The position numbers and the translations under genes were made by a program. 64,000 nt of DNA from Cellulosimicrobium funkei (GTDB taxonomy: Bacteria > Actinomycetota > Actinomycetes > Actinomycetales > Cellulomonadaceae). The stretch spans positions 265,055 to 329,054 of the forward strand of contig NZ_SOZH01000007.1 in the NCBI RefSeq assembly GCF_004519295.1, written 5' to 3'. This document shows positions 1-8,422 of the stretch, piece by piece; positions within the stretch are counted from its first letter, which is position 1; every line of letters starts with the position of its first letter. Below the pieces are notes generated by a model. The model saw only the letters and a list, made by a program, of their open reading frames with translations. It did no database searches and was not told the origin of the DNA.

Positions 1-574
1 ACTCGTAGTCGCCGAGCGCGAACGACGCGACCGTGTTGGCCCGCACGTCCGGGTAGTCCTTCGCCGCGAGGCCGTGGTCGCGCAGCATGGTGCGGCGCTC
101 GGCGTCGGGCAGGAGGTACCAGTCGTACGAGCGCACGAACGGGTAGACCGACAGGTAGTCGCGCGGCTCCTCGCCCGCGAGGAACGCGGGCACGTGCCCC
201 CGGTTGAACTCCGCCGGACGGTGCAGCGCCACGTTCGACCACACGGGCTCGAGGTGCGCGCCCAGGCCGCTCGCGCGCAGGTGCTGGTAGGCACGCTGCA
301 CCGACTCGACCGTCGGGCCGTGCCACCACACCATGAGGTCGGCGTCCGAGCGCAGGCCCGCGACGTCGTACCAGCCGCGCACGACGAGGTCGCCGTCCGT
401 CGCGGACGGGTCGTCACCGCCGCCGACGGCGGCCAGCGCGTCGGCCACGAGGCCCGCGCGCTCGTCCGCGTCGGCGGGCAGGGGCGCCGCCGTCGCGAAG
501 ACGGACCACATCGCGTAGCGGATGGTGGTGTTGATCTGCTCGTGGTCCGCGGGTACGCGCGCGGCGTCGTTCAT
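1..574 (-). CDS. chdC: Coproheme decarboxylase (HemQ/ChdC), 3' end cut by window edge
   Basis: This enzyme of the chlorite-dismutase superfamily removes two propionate carboxyls from iron-coproporphyrin, using peroxide, to give haem b; it is the last step of the Gram-positive haem pathway in the cytoplasm. The first 191 residues are visible. They include the family block with YPFVRSYDWYLLP, whose Tyr144 sits where the catalytic Tyr of ChdC enzymes lies, and His167 in RDHGL, at the position of the proximal haem ligand. The ATG at 574 is preceded by a GAGAGGAA ribosome binding site. It lies 41 bases downstream of the ferrochelatase gene on the same strand, the usual pairing for this pathway. 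The remaining C-terminal part is beyond the left edge. Confidence 0.93.
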   Translation of the reverse strand, partial: MNDAARVPADHEQINTTIRYAMWSVFATAAPLPADADERAGLVADALAAVGGGDDPSATDGDLVVRGWYDVAGLRSDADLMVWWHGPTVESVQRAYQHLRASGLGAHLEPVWSNVALHRPAEFNRGHVPAFLAGEEPRDYLSVYPFVRSYDWYLLPDAERRTMLRDHGLAAKDYPDVRANTVASFALGDYE

Positions 575-615
575 CGGGGTTCCTCTCGGGTCCGTGCGGG
601 GGTGTCCGCCGGGGT

Positions 616-1857
616 TCAGCTGTGGATGTCCGTGCTGCACAGCGCCGGGACGCCGCTCGGCTCGCCGTCGCGGCGCAGGCAGCAGCCCGGCGCGCACACC
701 GAGCGGAACGCGGGCAGCGCGCCGACCGTGGCCTGCTCGACTTCCTCGCCGCGCGCGAGCGCCGCGCGCTCGACGAGCAGGTCGACGAGACCGCGCACGA
801 ACGGCTCGCGCGTGCTCACGGTGCCCGCGCGGACCGCGGTCATCCCGAGCTCCGTCGCCGTCTCCATCGCCTCGGTGTCGAGGTCGTACGCGACCTCCAT
901 GTGGTCGGAGACGAAGCCGATCGGCGACAGCACGACGTCGCGGACGCCGTCCTGCGCGAGGGCCTCCAGGTGGTCGTTCACGTCGGGCTCGAGCCACGGC
1001 TGGCTCGGCGGGCCGGACCGCGAGCAGTACGCGAGGTCCCACGCGACGTCGTGGCCCAGGCGCGCCGAGACCTCCGCGGCGATGACGCGCGCGAGGTCGA
1101 GGTGCTGCTCGGAGTACGTCGCGAACGAGATGCGCGACGCCGCCTCCATCGTGTCCGGGATGGAGTGCGTGACGAACACGAGCCGCGCGGCAGCGCCGTC
1201 GCCGCCCTTGTCCGCGAGCGCCGCGTAGCCGTCGAGCACCGCGTCGACGTTCGCCTGCGCGAAGCCCGGGTGGTTGAAGTACGAGCGCACCTTGTCGAAC
1301 TGCACGCCCGTCGAGCCGTCGGGACCGAGCTGGCCGCGCCCGTCGAGGACGACCGCGAGGTCCTCGCGGTACTGGCGGCAGCCCGAGTACGACGAGTACG
1401 CGGACGTCACGAGCGCGACGGCGTTCTTCGCGCCCAGCGCCTCGAGCTCGTCGATCGCGTCGGTCGTGTACGGCTCCCAGTTGCGGTTGCCCCACACGAC
1501 GGGCAGCTCGACGCCGCGGCGCGCGAGCTCGGCCTCGATCGCCGCCTTGAGCGCGAGGTTCTGCTCGTTGATAGGGCTCTTGCCGCCGAAGCCGTAGTAG
1601 TGCTCGCCGACCTCCTCGAGGCGCGAGTCCGGGATGCCCTTGCCCGCGGTGACGTTGCGCAGGAACGGCACGACGTCCTCGGGCTTGTTGGGCCCGCCGA
1701 ACGAGTACAGCAGCAGCGCGTCGTACGGGCGCAGGTCGGGCGCAGGGCCGGGGTCGACGGCGCTCGCGGGGGTGGCGGCGGGCTCGACGGGCTCAGCGGC
1801 CCGGCCCGTGTCGGCAGTGACGTCCTGGGGGGAGAACGGGGGCATGCTCCCGATCAT
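616..1857 (-). CDS. cpfC: Coproporphyrin ferrochelatase (CpfC/HemH), [2Fe-2S] type
   Basis: This enzyme inserts Fe2+ into coproporphyrin III ahead of ChdC. The protein is 413 residues from the ATG at 1857, chosen because AGGAG lies 8 bases upstream; an in-frame longer version up to 1929 has no such site. Family landmarks are LLLYSFGGPNKPEDVVPFL near the N-terminus and YYGFGGKSPINEQ. Cys160 in SYSGCRQYRED and a C-terminal cluster CAPGCC (Cys388, Cys392, Cys393) match the four cysteines that hold a [2Fe-2S] cluster in actinobacterial ferrochelatases; this is family knowledge, not tested here. A low-complexity Ala/Pro-rich stretch of about 40 residues precedes the catalytic fold. It is probably co-transcribed with chdC. 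Confidence 0.95.
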   Translation of the reverse strand: MIGSMPPFSPQDVTADTGRAAEPVEPAATPASAVDPGPAPDLRPYDALLLYSFGGPNKPEDVVPFLRNVTAGKGIPDSRLEEVGEHYYGFGGKSPINEQNLALKAAIEAELARRGVELPVVWGNRNWEPYTTDAIDELEALGAKNAVALVTSAYSSYSGCRQYREDLAVVLDGRGQLGPDGSTGVQFDKVRSYFNHPGFAQANVDAVLDGYAALADKGGDGAAARLVFVTHSIPDTMEAASRISFATYSEQHLDLARVIAAEVSARLGHDVAWDLAYCSRSGPPSQPWLEPDVNDHLEALAQDGVRDVVLSPIGFVSDHMEVAYDLDTEAMETATELGMTAVRAGTVSTREPFVRGLVDLLVERAALARGEEVEQATVGALPAFRSVCAPGCCLRRDGEPSGVPALCSTDIHS

Positions 1858-1903
1858 GGCACCCGCTCCTGAGCCCGTTCGTCCGGAAGCGGGCACCTCG
1901 GAC

Positions 1904-1929
1904 GTGACATTGACGGGACAGAGTGTCAC
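1904..1929. promoter_or_regulatory. Inverted repeat in ferrochelatase / DUF2804 intergenic region
   Basis: GTGACA at 1904-1909 and TGTCAC at 1924-1929 form a 6-bp dyad with a 14-base gap, upstream of the ferrochelatase gene. It could be an operator; no regulator is obvious. Confidence 0.3.
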
Positions 1930-1957
1930 CTCGTCCCTCGCGTGGCCGGTCGCACCC

Positions 1958-1963
1958 TAGACT
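1958..1963 (+). promoter_or_regulatory. Putative -10 element of DUF2804 gene
   Basis: TAGACT fits the actinobacterial TANNNT -10 consensus. It would give a leader of roughly 75 bases before the GTG at 2047. Confidence 0.4.
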
Positions 1964-2046
1964 CGGGCCGCTCGTCCCTCGGGCCGCGCCGTGGGCACCG
2001 ACGCCCGCGCACGAGCCGCCCGAGCCGACCACGTGGAGGTGGAGCC

Positions 2047-3087
2047 GTGCCGCTCCCGGAGATCACCGAGCGCGTGCCGCTCACGCGCCCCGACGGCCGC
2101 CTCGACCGCCGGGCCGTCGGCTGGGCCCGCCGGCCTCTCGTCGACACCGACGCGATCGGGCGGCGCGGCGCGGGCGGCCCGCGCCGGTTCGGCCGGAACA
2201 AGCGCTGGGAGTACTGGGGCGTGACCACCCCGACGCACGTCCTCGCCCTCACCGTCTCCTCGATCGACTACGCCGCGGTGCACGAGGTGTGGGTCCTGGA
2301 CCGGGAGTCGGGCCGGACGTGGGGTGCCGGCGCGACCGTGGTGCCGGCGCGCGGCGTCGAGCTCCCCGGCACGCTGGGCGACGGCCCGGCGCGCGCCCGG
2401 GCGAGGAACCTCGCGATCGACCTCGACGAGGTCGACGGCGGCACGCGCCTGCGGGCGCGCACGCGCGACGTCTCGTTCGACGTCGTCGCCACGCTGCCGC
2501 CGGGTCACGAGCGGCTCGCGGTGGTGGTCCCGTGGAGCGACACGCGGTTCCAGTACACGGTCAAGGACGTGGCCCGCCCGGCGCACGGAACGCTGTGGGT
2601 CGACGGCCGGACGGTCGACGTGCCGGCCGGGTCGTCGTGGGCCGTGCTCGACCACGGGCGCGGCCGCTGGCCGTACGACGTCCGGTGGAACTGGGGCGCG
2701 GGCTCGGGCGAGAGCCACGGCCGGGTCGTCGGGATCCAGGTGGGCGGCCGCTGGACGGTCGGCACGGGCTCGACCGAGAACGCGGTCCTCGTCGACGGGC
2801 GCCTCCACCACCTCCCCGACGAGCTCGTGTGGGACTACGACCTCGCCGACCCGGACCGGCCGTGGCGCGTCAGCGGCGGCGGCCTGGACGCGACGTTCGT
2901 GCCCTTCCACACCAAGGTCACGCGCACGCACCTCGGCGTCGTCTCGTCGTCGACCGACCAGTGCTTCGGGCACTGGTCGGGCACGTTCACCCCGCCGGCC
3001 GCGCCGGGAGCGGGCGGTACCCCGCCCGCGCCGGTGCGGTTCGACGGGCTCGTCGGCTGGGCCGAGGAGGTCCACAACCGCTGGTGA
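2047..3087 (+). CDS. DUF2804 family protein
   Basis: This 346-residue protein of DUF2804 has no established reaction. The GTG at 2047 follows GGAGGTGGAG at a good distance. The protein is soluble, with no signal peptide or membrane helix, and is rich in Trp and in beta-type segments such as GRNKRWEYWGV, VRWNWGAGSG and CFGHWSGTF, in line with the lipocalin/tocopherol-cyclase-like fold proposed for this family. It stands alone between the divergent haem genes and the alkaline phosphatase, so context gives no role. Confidence 0.8.
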   Translation: MPLPEITERVPLTRPDGRLDRRAVGWARRPLVDTDAIGRRGAGGPRRFGRNKRWEYWGVTTPTHVLALTVSSIDYAAVHEVWVLDRESGRTWGAGATVVPARGVELPGTLGDGPARARARNLAIDLDEVDGGTRLRARTRDVSFDVVATLPPGHERLAVVVPWSDTRFQYTVKDVARPAHGTLWVDGRTVDVPAGSSWAVLDHGRGRWPYDVRWNWGAGSGESHGRVVGIQVGGRWTVGTGSTENAVLVDGRLHHLPDELVWDYDLADPDRPWRVSGGGLDATFVPFHTKVTRTHLGVVSSSTDQCFGHWSGTFTPPAAPGAGGTPPAPVRFDGLVGWAEEVHNRW

Positions 3088-3109
3088 CCGCCCCGCACCC
3101 CGGCCCGGC

Positions 3110-3137
3110 TTGCCAGTCCCCCGCCCCTGCCTAGCGT
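3110..3137 (+). promoter_or_regulatory. Putative promoter of alkaline phosphatase
   Basis: TTGCCA at 3110-3115 and TAGCGT at 3132-3137 are 16 bases apart. Transcription would start near 3144, giving a leader of about 105 bases. I see no clear Pho box. Confidence 0.5.
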
Positions 3138-3249
3138 GGGGAGCGTCCCGACGGCACCGACGCCGTCGGGCGTGCCCCGCGACGACGGCGACCCGTCCGC
3201 GGCGGCCGTGCCGGCACCGGAGCCGGCGCCGGTGGGAAAGGGGAGTCTC

Positions 3250-4557
3250 ATGCAGGCACGACGAGGACGGTTCAGCGCGGGGACGACGGGGGTCGCGGCC
3301 GCCGCGGCGCTCGTGATGCTCCTGCCGCTCGGCGGCGGAGGCGAGCGCGGCGACGACCGGGGCGGCGACCGCGGCGGCGGCCAGGGCCACGGGAACGACC
3401 GCGCCCGCAACGTCATCTTCATCCAGGGCGACGGGCTCGGGCTCTCGCACCGCGAGCTCATCCGGCTCGCGACGGTCGGCAAGGACGGGCAGCTCGCGAT
3501 GGACTCGCTCGAGCACGCCGGGTGGACCACGACGGACTCGGCCGACCCCGAGGAGGCCGTCACGGACTCCGCGGCGGGCGCCACGGCGTTCGCGTCCGGG
3601 GTCCGGACGTACAACGGGGCGGTGGGCGTCGACGTCGACGGCAACCCGGTCCCGACGCTCCTCGAGGCGGCCCGGGGCGCGGGCAAGGCCACCGGGCTCG
3701 TCACGACGGCGCAGGTCACCGACGCGACGCCCGCGGCGTTCGGCGCGCACGTGCCCGACCGCGGCGACCAGAGCGAGATCGCGCGCCAGCTCCTGGAGGG
3801 CTCGCGGCCCGACGTCGTCCTCGGCGGCGGCGAGGACTGGTGGTACCCGGCGGGCGACCCCGGCGCGTGGGAGGACAACCCCGCGAAGGACCCGACCGAG
3901 CAGAGCAAGGGGACGAAGGGGAACCTGGTCGAGCGCGCGCAGGACCTCGGCTACACGTACGTGAGCGACGCCGAGGGGCTCGCGGACGCGCGCGGGCGCA
4001 AGCTGCTCGGCCTGTTCGCGAACGAGGAGATGTTCGAGCAGCGCAACGAGGGCGAGGGCGACCTGTACGAGCCGGAGGTGCCGCTCGTCGACATGACGGC
4101 CAAGGCGCTCGACGTGCTGTCGCGCGACCGCGACGGGTTCTTCCTGCTCGTCGAGGAGGAGGGCGTGGACGAGTTCGCGCACCGCTCCAACGCGACGCGC
4201 ACGATCCAGGCCGGGCAGGCGCTCGACGAGACCGTCGCGCTGGCGCTGGAGTTCCAGAAGCGGAACCGGGACACGCTCGTGCTGGTCGTGGGCGACCACG
4301 CGACGGGCGGGCTCGCCATCGAGAACGTCGATTCCGCGGACGAGGGCGGCGAGGGCGCGACGGCCGAGGACGGCCCGTTCGACCTCGCGGGCTCCGACCT
4401 GCAGCTCACGGTCGACTGGACGACGGGCGGCCACACGGGCGAGGCGACGCCGATCACCGCGCAGGGCCCGGGCGCCGCACGCCTCGCGGGCGCGCAGCGC
4501 AACACCGACGTCCACGACGCCGTCCTGCGCGCGCTGCAGCCCCGCGGTCGCGGCTGA
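3250..4557 (+). CDS. phoA: Secreted alkaline phosphatase (PhoA superfamily)
   Basis: This enzyme hydrolyses phosphate monoesters outside the membrane. The 435-residue protein starts at the ATG at 3250, behind AAAGGGGAG. Residues 1-35 form a signal or anchor segment (basic start, then an Ala/Leu core), followed by a Gly/Asp/Arg-rich linker to about residue 52. The catalytic fold shows QGDGLG (Asp61, metal), VTDSAAGATAF with nucleophile Ser107, the metal-binding VGDHATGG and, near the C-terminus, GGHTGE, all hallmarks of the family. No Lys-Arg or Tat RR motif is obvious, so I infer Sec export and possibly membrane retention. It is single, with its own promoter and a strong terminator behind it. 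Confidence 0.92.
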   Translation: MQARRGRFSAGTTGVAAAAALVMLLPLGGGGERGDDRGGDRGGGQGHGNDRARNVIFIQGDGLGLSHRELIRLATVGKDGQLAMDSLEHAGWTTTDSADPEEAVTDSAAGATAFASGVRTYNGAVGVDVDGNPVPTLLEAARGAGKATGLVTTAQVTDATPAAFGAHVPDRGDQSEIARQLLEGSRPDVVLGGGEDWWYPAGDPGAWEDNPAKDPTEQSKGTKGNLVERAQDLGYTYVSDAEGLADARGRKLLGLFANEEMFEQRNEGEGDLYEPEVPLVDMTAKALDVLSRDRDGFFLLVEEEGVDEFAHRSNATRTIQAGQALDETVALALEFQKRNRDTLVLVVGDHATGGLAIENVDSADEGGEGATAEDGPFDLAGSDLQLTVDWTTGGHTGEATPITAQGPGAARLAGAQRNTDVHDAVLRALQPRGRG

Positions 4558-4609
4558 GCCCCGGGGAGCCGCCCGGCCCCGCGCCGCCGTCCACGGGCCT
4601 GGCGCCGCC

Positions 4610-4663
4610 GAGCACGGGGTCGGCGACCGGATCGAGACGATTCCGGTCGCCGACCCCGTGTTC
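4610..4663. terminator. Bidirectional terminator hairpin
   Basis: An 18-bp perfect stem (4613-4630 with 4643-4660), extended by three pairs including one G-U, has a 12-base loop. It separates the alkaline phosphatase from the convergent sugar transport operon. Confidence 0.75.
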
Positions 4664-4725
4664 GACGGAGGGGTGGGGGCGGAGAAGGGGGGTGCGGAGA
4701 GGGGGTGGGGGGCCGAGCGCTGGGG

Positions 4726-5787
4726 TCAGCCCTTGACCGCTCCTCCGAGGCCGGCGCCCTGGAGGAACATGCGCTGGAAGACGAGGAACAGGCCGACGGG
4801 GATGAGGGTCGAGATCGCGAGCGCGGCGAGGAAGACGCCAAGGTCGGTCGACGCCTCGATGGACGGCAGGCGCACGGACAGCGGCTGGATCGCCGGGTCC
4901 TTGAGGACGAGCAGCGGCCAGAGGAAGTCCTTCCAGGCCGCGATGACCGCGAACACCGAGACGACGCCGACGATCGGGCGCGACATCGGCAGCACGACCG
5001 ACCAGAACAGCCGGTACGGCCCGGCGCCGTCCATGCGCGCGGCCTCGAACACCTCGCGAGGGAGGCTGTCGAAGAACCGCTGGACGAGCAGCACGTTGAA
5101 CGCGCTCGCGCCTGCGGGCAGCCACACGGCCCAGAAGCTGTTGATGAGCGAGCGCCCCAGCAGCGGCGGGTCGAGGATCGTCAGGTACAGCGGGACGAGC
5201 AGGACGATCGCGGGCACGAACATCGTCGACAGCACGAGCGCCTGCACGACCTTCCCGTACCGCGGGCGCAGCACGGACAGCGCGTAGCCGCCCGTCGTCG
5301 CGACGAGGATCTGCGACGCCCACGACCCGACCGCGAGCCAGATCGTGTTGAGGAAGTACCGGCTGACCTGGACGTCGTTCCACGCCTTGTCGAGGTTGTC
5401 CCACGCGATGCCGTTCGGGAAGACGGCCATCGGCGTGCGGAGGATGTCCTGCGTCGGGGTGACGGCGTACTTCGCGAGCAGCAGCATCGGGCCGAGGCCC
5501 GCGACGACGAGGACCACGAGCAGCAGGACGTGAGTCGTGCCCATCCCCCACCGCACGGACGGGCGGCGCCAGTCCGCCTCGGAGAGCGCGCCGCGGTCCT
5601 CGACGCCGTCGAGCGCCTTGCGGCGGCGCGCGCGCAGCCGTCGGCGGTCCGCCTCACGACGGGTGCGGCTCGCCTCCGCGGCGCGGCGAGCGGTGCCCGC
5701 CGGGTCGTCGGCGGCGTCCGTCGCCGCCGCGGAGTCCTGCGAGACGACGCCGATCTCGCTCGGGTTGTCGGTGGGCGAGAGGGTCAT
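4726..5787 (-). CDS. Carbohydrate ABC transporter permease (MalG type)
   Basis: This is the second inner-membrane subunit of a CUT1-family sugar importer. The 353-residue protein starts at the ATG at 5787, which overlaps the stop of the first permease gene (ATGA). About 75 hydrophilic N-terminal residues rich in Arg and Ala precede six membrane helices. The EAA loop that contacts the ATPase reads EAARMDGAGPYRLFWSVVLP, as expected for the family. No ATPase gene is in the operon, so the system probably uses a shared MsiK-like ATPase encoded elsewhere, as is common in actinobacteria. Confidence 0.93.
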   Translation of the reverse strand: MTLSPTDNPSEIGVVSQDSAAATDAADDPAGTARRAAEASRTRREADRRRLRARRRKALDGVEDRGALSEADWRRPSVRWGMGTTHVLLLVVLVVAGLGPMLLLAKYAVTPTQDILRTPMAVFPNGIAWDNLDKAWNDVQVSRYFLNTIWLAVGSWASQILVATTGGYALSVLRPRYGKVVQALVLSTMFVPAIVLLVPLYLTILDPPLLGRSLINSFWAVWLPAGASAFNVLLVQRFFDSLPREVFEAARMDGAGPYRLFWSVVLPMSRPIVGVVSVFAVIAAWKDFLWPLLVLKDPAIQPLSVRLPSIEASTDLGVFLAALAISTLIPVGLFLVFQRMFLQGAGLGGAVKG

Positions 5788-6749
5788 GACGTGCTCCAGG
5801 ACCGGGTGAGCCGGAAGTAGAGGACCGAGAAGACGGCGAGGACGGCGGCGAGCATGATCGACAGCGCGGTCGCGGCCCCGTAGTCGCCGCCCAGGCTGTT
5901 CTGGAAGGCGTAGCGGTAGATGAGCAGCAGGATCGTCAGGGTCGCGTTGTTCGGCCCGCCGCCGGTGAAGAGGTAGGGCTCGAGGAAGACCTGCGCCGTG
6001 CCGATCACCTGGAGGATCAGGGTGATGAACAGGACGCCGCGCAGCGCGGGCAGCGTGACGTGCCAGATCTTGCGCCACAGCCCGGCGCCGTCGACCTCGG
6101 ACGCGTCGTAGAGCTCGGGCGGCACGCTCGTGAGCGCCGCGAGGTAGATGATGATCGTCCCGCCCGCGCCGGCCCACGTGGCCGCGAGCACGAGCGAGGG
6201 CATCGCGGTCGAGGCGTCCTGGAGCCACGGGTACGGGCCGAGCCCGACCCAGCCGAGGATCGTGTTGAACACGCCCGTCGGGCTGCCGTTGTAGAAGAAC
6301 TTCCACAGCAGCACCGCGACGACCGGCGGCACGACGACCGGCAGGTACGCGAGCGCGGAGTACAGCCCGCGCGCCCGGCGGACCTCGCGCATGAGCACCG
6401 CGGCGACGAGCGGGATCGGGTAGCCGAACAGCAGCGCGAGGAACGCGAAGTAGAGCGTGTTCTTCACGGCCTTGCCCAGGAGCGGGTCGCTGAGCACCTG
6501 GCGGAAGTTGTCGAGCCCGACGAACGTCGGGTCGCTCACGAGGTTCGTCTCCTGGAAGCTCATGATCACCGCGCGCACGATCGGGAACCACGAGAAGACG
6601 CCGAAGATGAGGATCAGCGGGAGCAGGAACACGAGGTTGCTCAGGCCGCCGCCGCGGAACCACGTCACGGGGCTGCGGCGTCGGCCGCCGCGGTCGGCCC
6701 GCGCGTGCGAGGCGGGTCCCCGTCGCGGCGGGGCGGTGGTGGCGGTCAC
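5784..6749 (-). CDS. Carbohydrate ABC transporter permease (MalF type)
   Basis: This is the first inner-membrane subunit of the sugar importer, 321 residues with six predicted helices. The start is the GTG at 6749, behind AAGGA at 9 bases; longer in-frame versions run into the hairpin region. The EAA loop is visible as ASEVDGAGLWRKIWHVTLP. It follows the binding-protein gene after 163 bases that hold two hairpins, and is translationally coupled to the next permease by a 4-base overlap. Confidence 0.93.
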   Translation of the reverse strand: MTATTAPPRRGPASHARADRGGRRRSPVTWFRGGGLSNLVFLLPLILIFGVFSWFPIVRAVIMSFQETNLVSDPTFVGLDNFRQVLSDPLLGKAVKNTLYFAFLALLFGYPIPLVAAVLMREVRRARGLYSALAYLPVVVPPVVAVLLWKFFYNGSPTGVFNTILGWVGLGPYPWLQDASTAMPSLVLAATWAGAGGTIIIYLAALTSVPPELYDASEVDGAGLWRKIWHVTLPALRGVLFITLILQVIGTAQVFLEPYLFTGGGPNNATLTILLLIYRYAFQNSLGGDYGAATALSIMLAAVLAVFSVLYFRLTRSWSTS

Positions 6750-6776
6750 GGGCGGACGTCCTTCGGTGCGGTGGGA

Positions 6777-6816
6777 GGTGCCCGACGACGCGAGGTGCGT
6801 CGCGCCGTCGGGCACC
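6777..6816. terminator. Intercistronic hairpin between binding protein and permease genes
   Basis: GGTGCCCGACG (6777-6787) pairs perfectly with 6806-6816, and the inner CGCGA/TCGCG extends the stem. Its place just behind the binding-protein gene suggests a partial terminator or an RNA-stabilising hairpin that raises binding protein over permease. Confidence 0.55.
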
Positions 6817-6829
6817 GGCGGGGTACGGA

Positions 6830-6857
6830 TCGGCCGGCGGGGGGCGCCGCCGGCCGA
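6830..6857. terminator. Second intercistronic hairpin
   Basis: TCGGCCGGCGG (6830-6840) pairs perfectly with 6847-6857 around a 6-base loop. It lies between the binding-protein stop and the hairpin at 6777-6816, so the two act in series. Confidence 0.5.
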
Positions 6858-6912
6858 CCCGGGTCTGCGAGCCGGGACGCGCGGACGGTGTGCCCGCCCG
6901 CCCCGACGGGCG

Positions 6913-8313
6913 TCAGCCCTGGTCGAGCAGGGCCTGCGCCTCGGTGTTCGCCTGCTCCAGCAGCGCGTCCACGTCGGCGCTCTCGTCGGTGAGGACGGCC
7001 TGGACGACGGGGTCGAGCAGGGCGTAGATCTCCTGCGTCTTCTGCGACGGCTCACCCACGAGCGGCAGGTCGAACATCGTGTCCGTGTAGCTCGTCATCT
7101 GGTCGAGCGGGACGTTGATGTAGTCCTTGATCCACTCCTGGTTCTGCTGGTACTGCTCCGGGGAGAACATCGGCAGGACCGGGGTGCCGACGGGCTGGTC
7201 GTTCGCGACGAGCGTCTCGGCGTCGGCGACGGCGCGCTTCTCGTCGACGAGCTTGCCGAGGTAGAAGAAGTCGATCCACTTGATCGCGGCCTCCTTCTTC
7301 GCCTCGTCCACGTCCGCCGGCATCGCGGCGAGCGTGCCGCCGGTGAGGACGCCCGCGTCGTCGCCCTCGAGCGGGAGCGCCGCGAGGCCGTAGGTGGCAG
7401 GGTCGATCGCGTTCGTCTGGACGAGCGACGTGAAGACGTCCGAGCCCGACGTGTACATGGCGACCTGGCCCGCGGCGAACGCCTGGTTCATGGTCCCCCA
7501 GTCGAGGAGGAAGTTGCTCCCGAGGGAGTTGTCCTCCCAGCGCATGGCCTGGAGCCACTCGAGCGCTTCCTTGGTGCCGTCGTTCGTGAGCGTCGAGGTG
7601 GCGGTGCCGTCGTCGGCGACCTCCTGCGTCCGACCGCCGCGCGCGAACGTGTTGACCGTGAGCTGCCAGCCGCCCGTGTTGTTCTGCGACATCTGCATGT
7701 AGCCCGCGACGCCCGGGTTGGCGTCCGCGATCTTCTTCGCGTCCTCGCGGACCTCGTCCCACGTGGTCGGCGGCTGGTCGGGGTCGAGGCCGGCGGACTC
7801 GAACAGCTCCCGGTTGTAGTGCAGGCCCACGCCGTACACGTTCTTCGCGGGGATCGCATAGACGTGGCCGTCGGAGCCCGTCCCGGCCTCGAGGATCGCC
7901 GGGTTGAACTTGTCGGCGTACGGCAGGGTCCGGAACTGCTCGTCGAGGTCGGCGAGCTGACCGTTCTCGACGAGCGTCTTGGCGTCGGTGAAGGGGATCT
8001 CGAAGACGTCGGGCAGCGTGCCGCCGGCGAGCTGCGGGGCGAACGTCGTCGCCTTCCACTCGTACTCCTCCGGCTGCACGTCGATGTCCGGGTTCGCGGC
8101 CTCGAACTCCTCGACCTGCGCGTTGAAGGCGTCGATCGCCTCCTGCTCGGAGCCCGGCAGGAGGGACACCACCTTGAGGGTGACCTTCCCGTCGCCGCCC
8201 GAGCCGCTGCTCTCGTCGTCGCTGCCCGAGCCGCCGCTCGAGCACGCGGCGAGCGTGCTGAACGCGAGCGCCCCCGCGAGGGTGAGGGCGGTCGCCTGAC
8301 GTGTGGACTTCAT
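6913..8313 (-). CDS. Sugar ABC transporter substrate-binding lipoprotein
   Basis: This protein captures an oligosaccharide outside the membrane for the two permeases downstream. It has 466 residues from the ATG at 8313, behind AGGAG. The first 24 residues form a lipoprotein signal ending in the lipobox LAAC, with a Gly/Ser/Asp linker after the cysteine. The body resembles family 1 solute-binding proteins (MalE/UgpB type). The neighbouring GH13 glucosidase suggests an alpha-glucoside or isomalto-oligosaccharide ligand; that is inference from context. It is the second gene of the operon. Confidence 0.93.
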   Translation of the reverse strand: MKSTRQATALTLAGALAFSTLAACSSGGSGSDDESSGSGGDGKVTLKVVSLLPGSEQEAIDAFNAQVEEFEAANPDIDVQPEEYEWKATTFAPQLAGGTLPDVFEIPFTDAKTLVENGQLADLDEQFRTLPYADKFNPAILEAGTGSDGHVYAIPAKNVYGVGLHYNRELFESAGLDPDQPPTTWDEVREDAKKIADANPGVAGYMQMSQNNTGGWQLTVNTFARGGRTQEVADDGTATSTLTNDGTKEALEWLQAMRWEDNSLGSNFLLDWGTMNQAFAAGQVAMYTSGSDVFTSLVQTNAIDPATYGLAALPLEGDDAGVLTGGTLAAMPADVDEAKKEAAIKWIDFFYLGKLVDEKRAVADAETLVANDQPVGTPVLPMFSPEQYQQNQEWIKDYINVPLDQMTSYTDTMFDLPLVGEPSQKTQEIYALLDPVVQAVLTDESADVDALLEQANTEAQALLDQG

Positions 8314-8422
8314 CGTCGCTCCTGGGTTCCGGTGGTGCTGGGTGGGTTACGGGGTGCTGGGTAGCGGGTGCGGGTCGGGGGCCGGGGCCCCGCGGCCCGG
8401 GTTCTCGTGGCGGTCGCCGCGG

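Noticed and set aside
3136..3250. Upstream GTG at 3136 as the start of the alkaline phosphatase
   Set aside because: It would put 38 non-conserved residues before the signal segment and overlap the -10 box; the ATG at 3250 has a good ribosome binding site.
1957..4515. Long open frame on the minus strand across the DUF2804 and alkaline phosphatase genes
   Set aside because: It is rich in Arg, Ala and Gly, has no domain, and is a by-product of high GC in the opposite frame of two clear genes.
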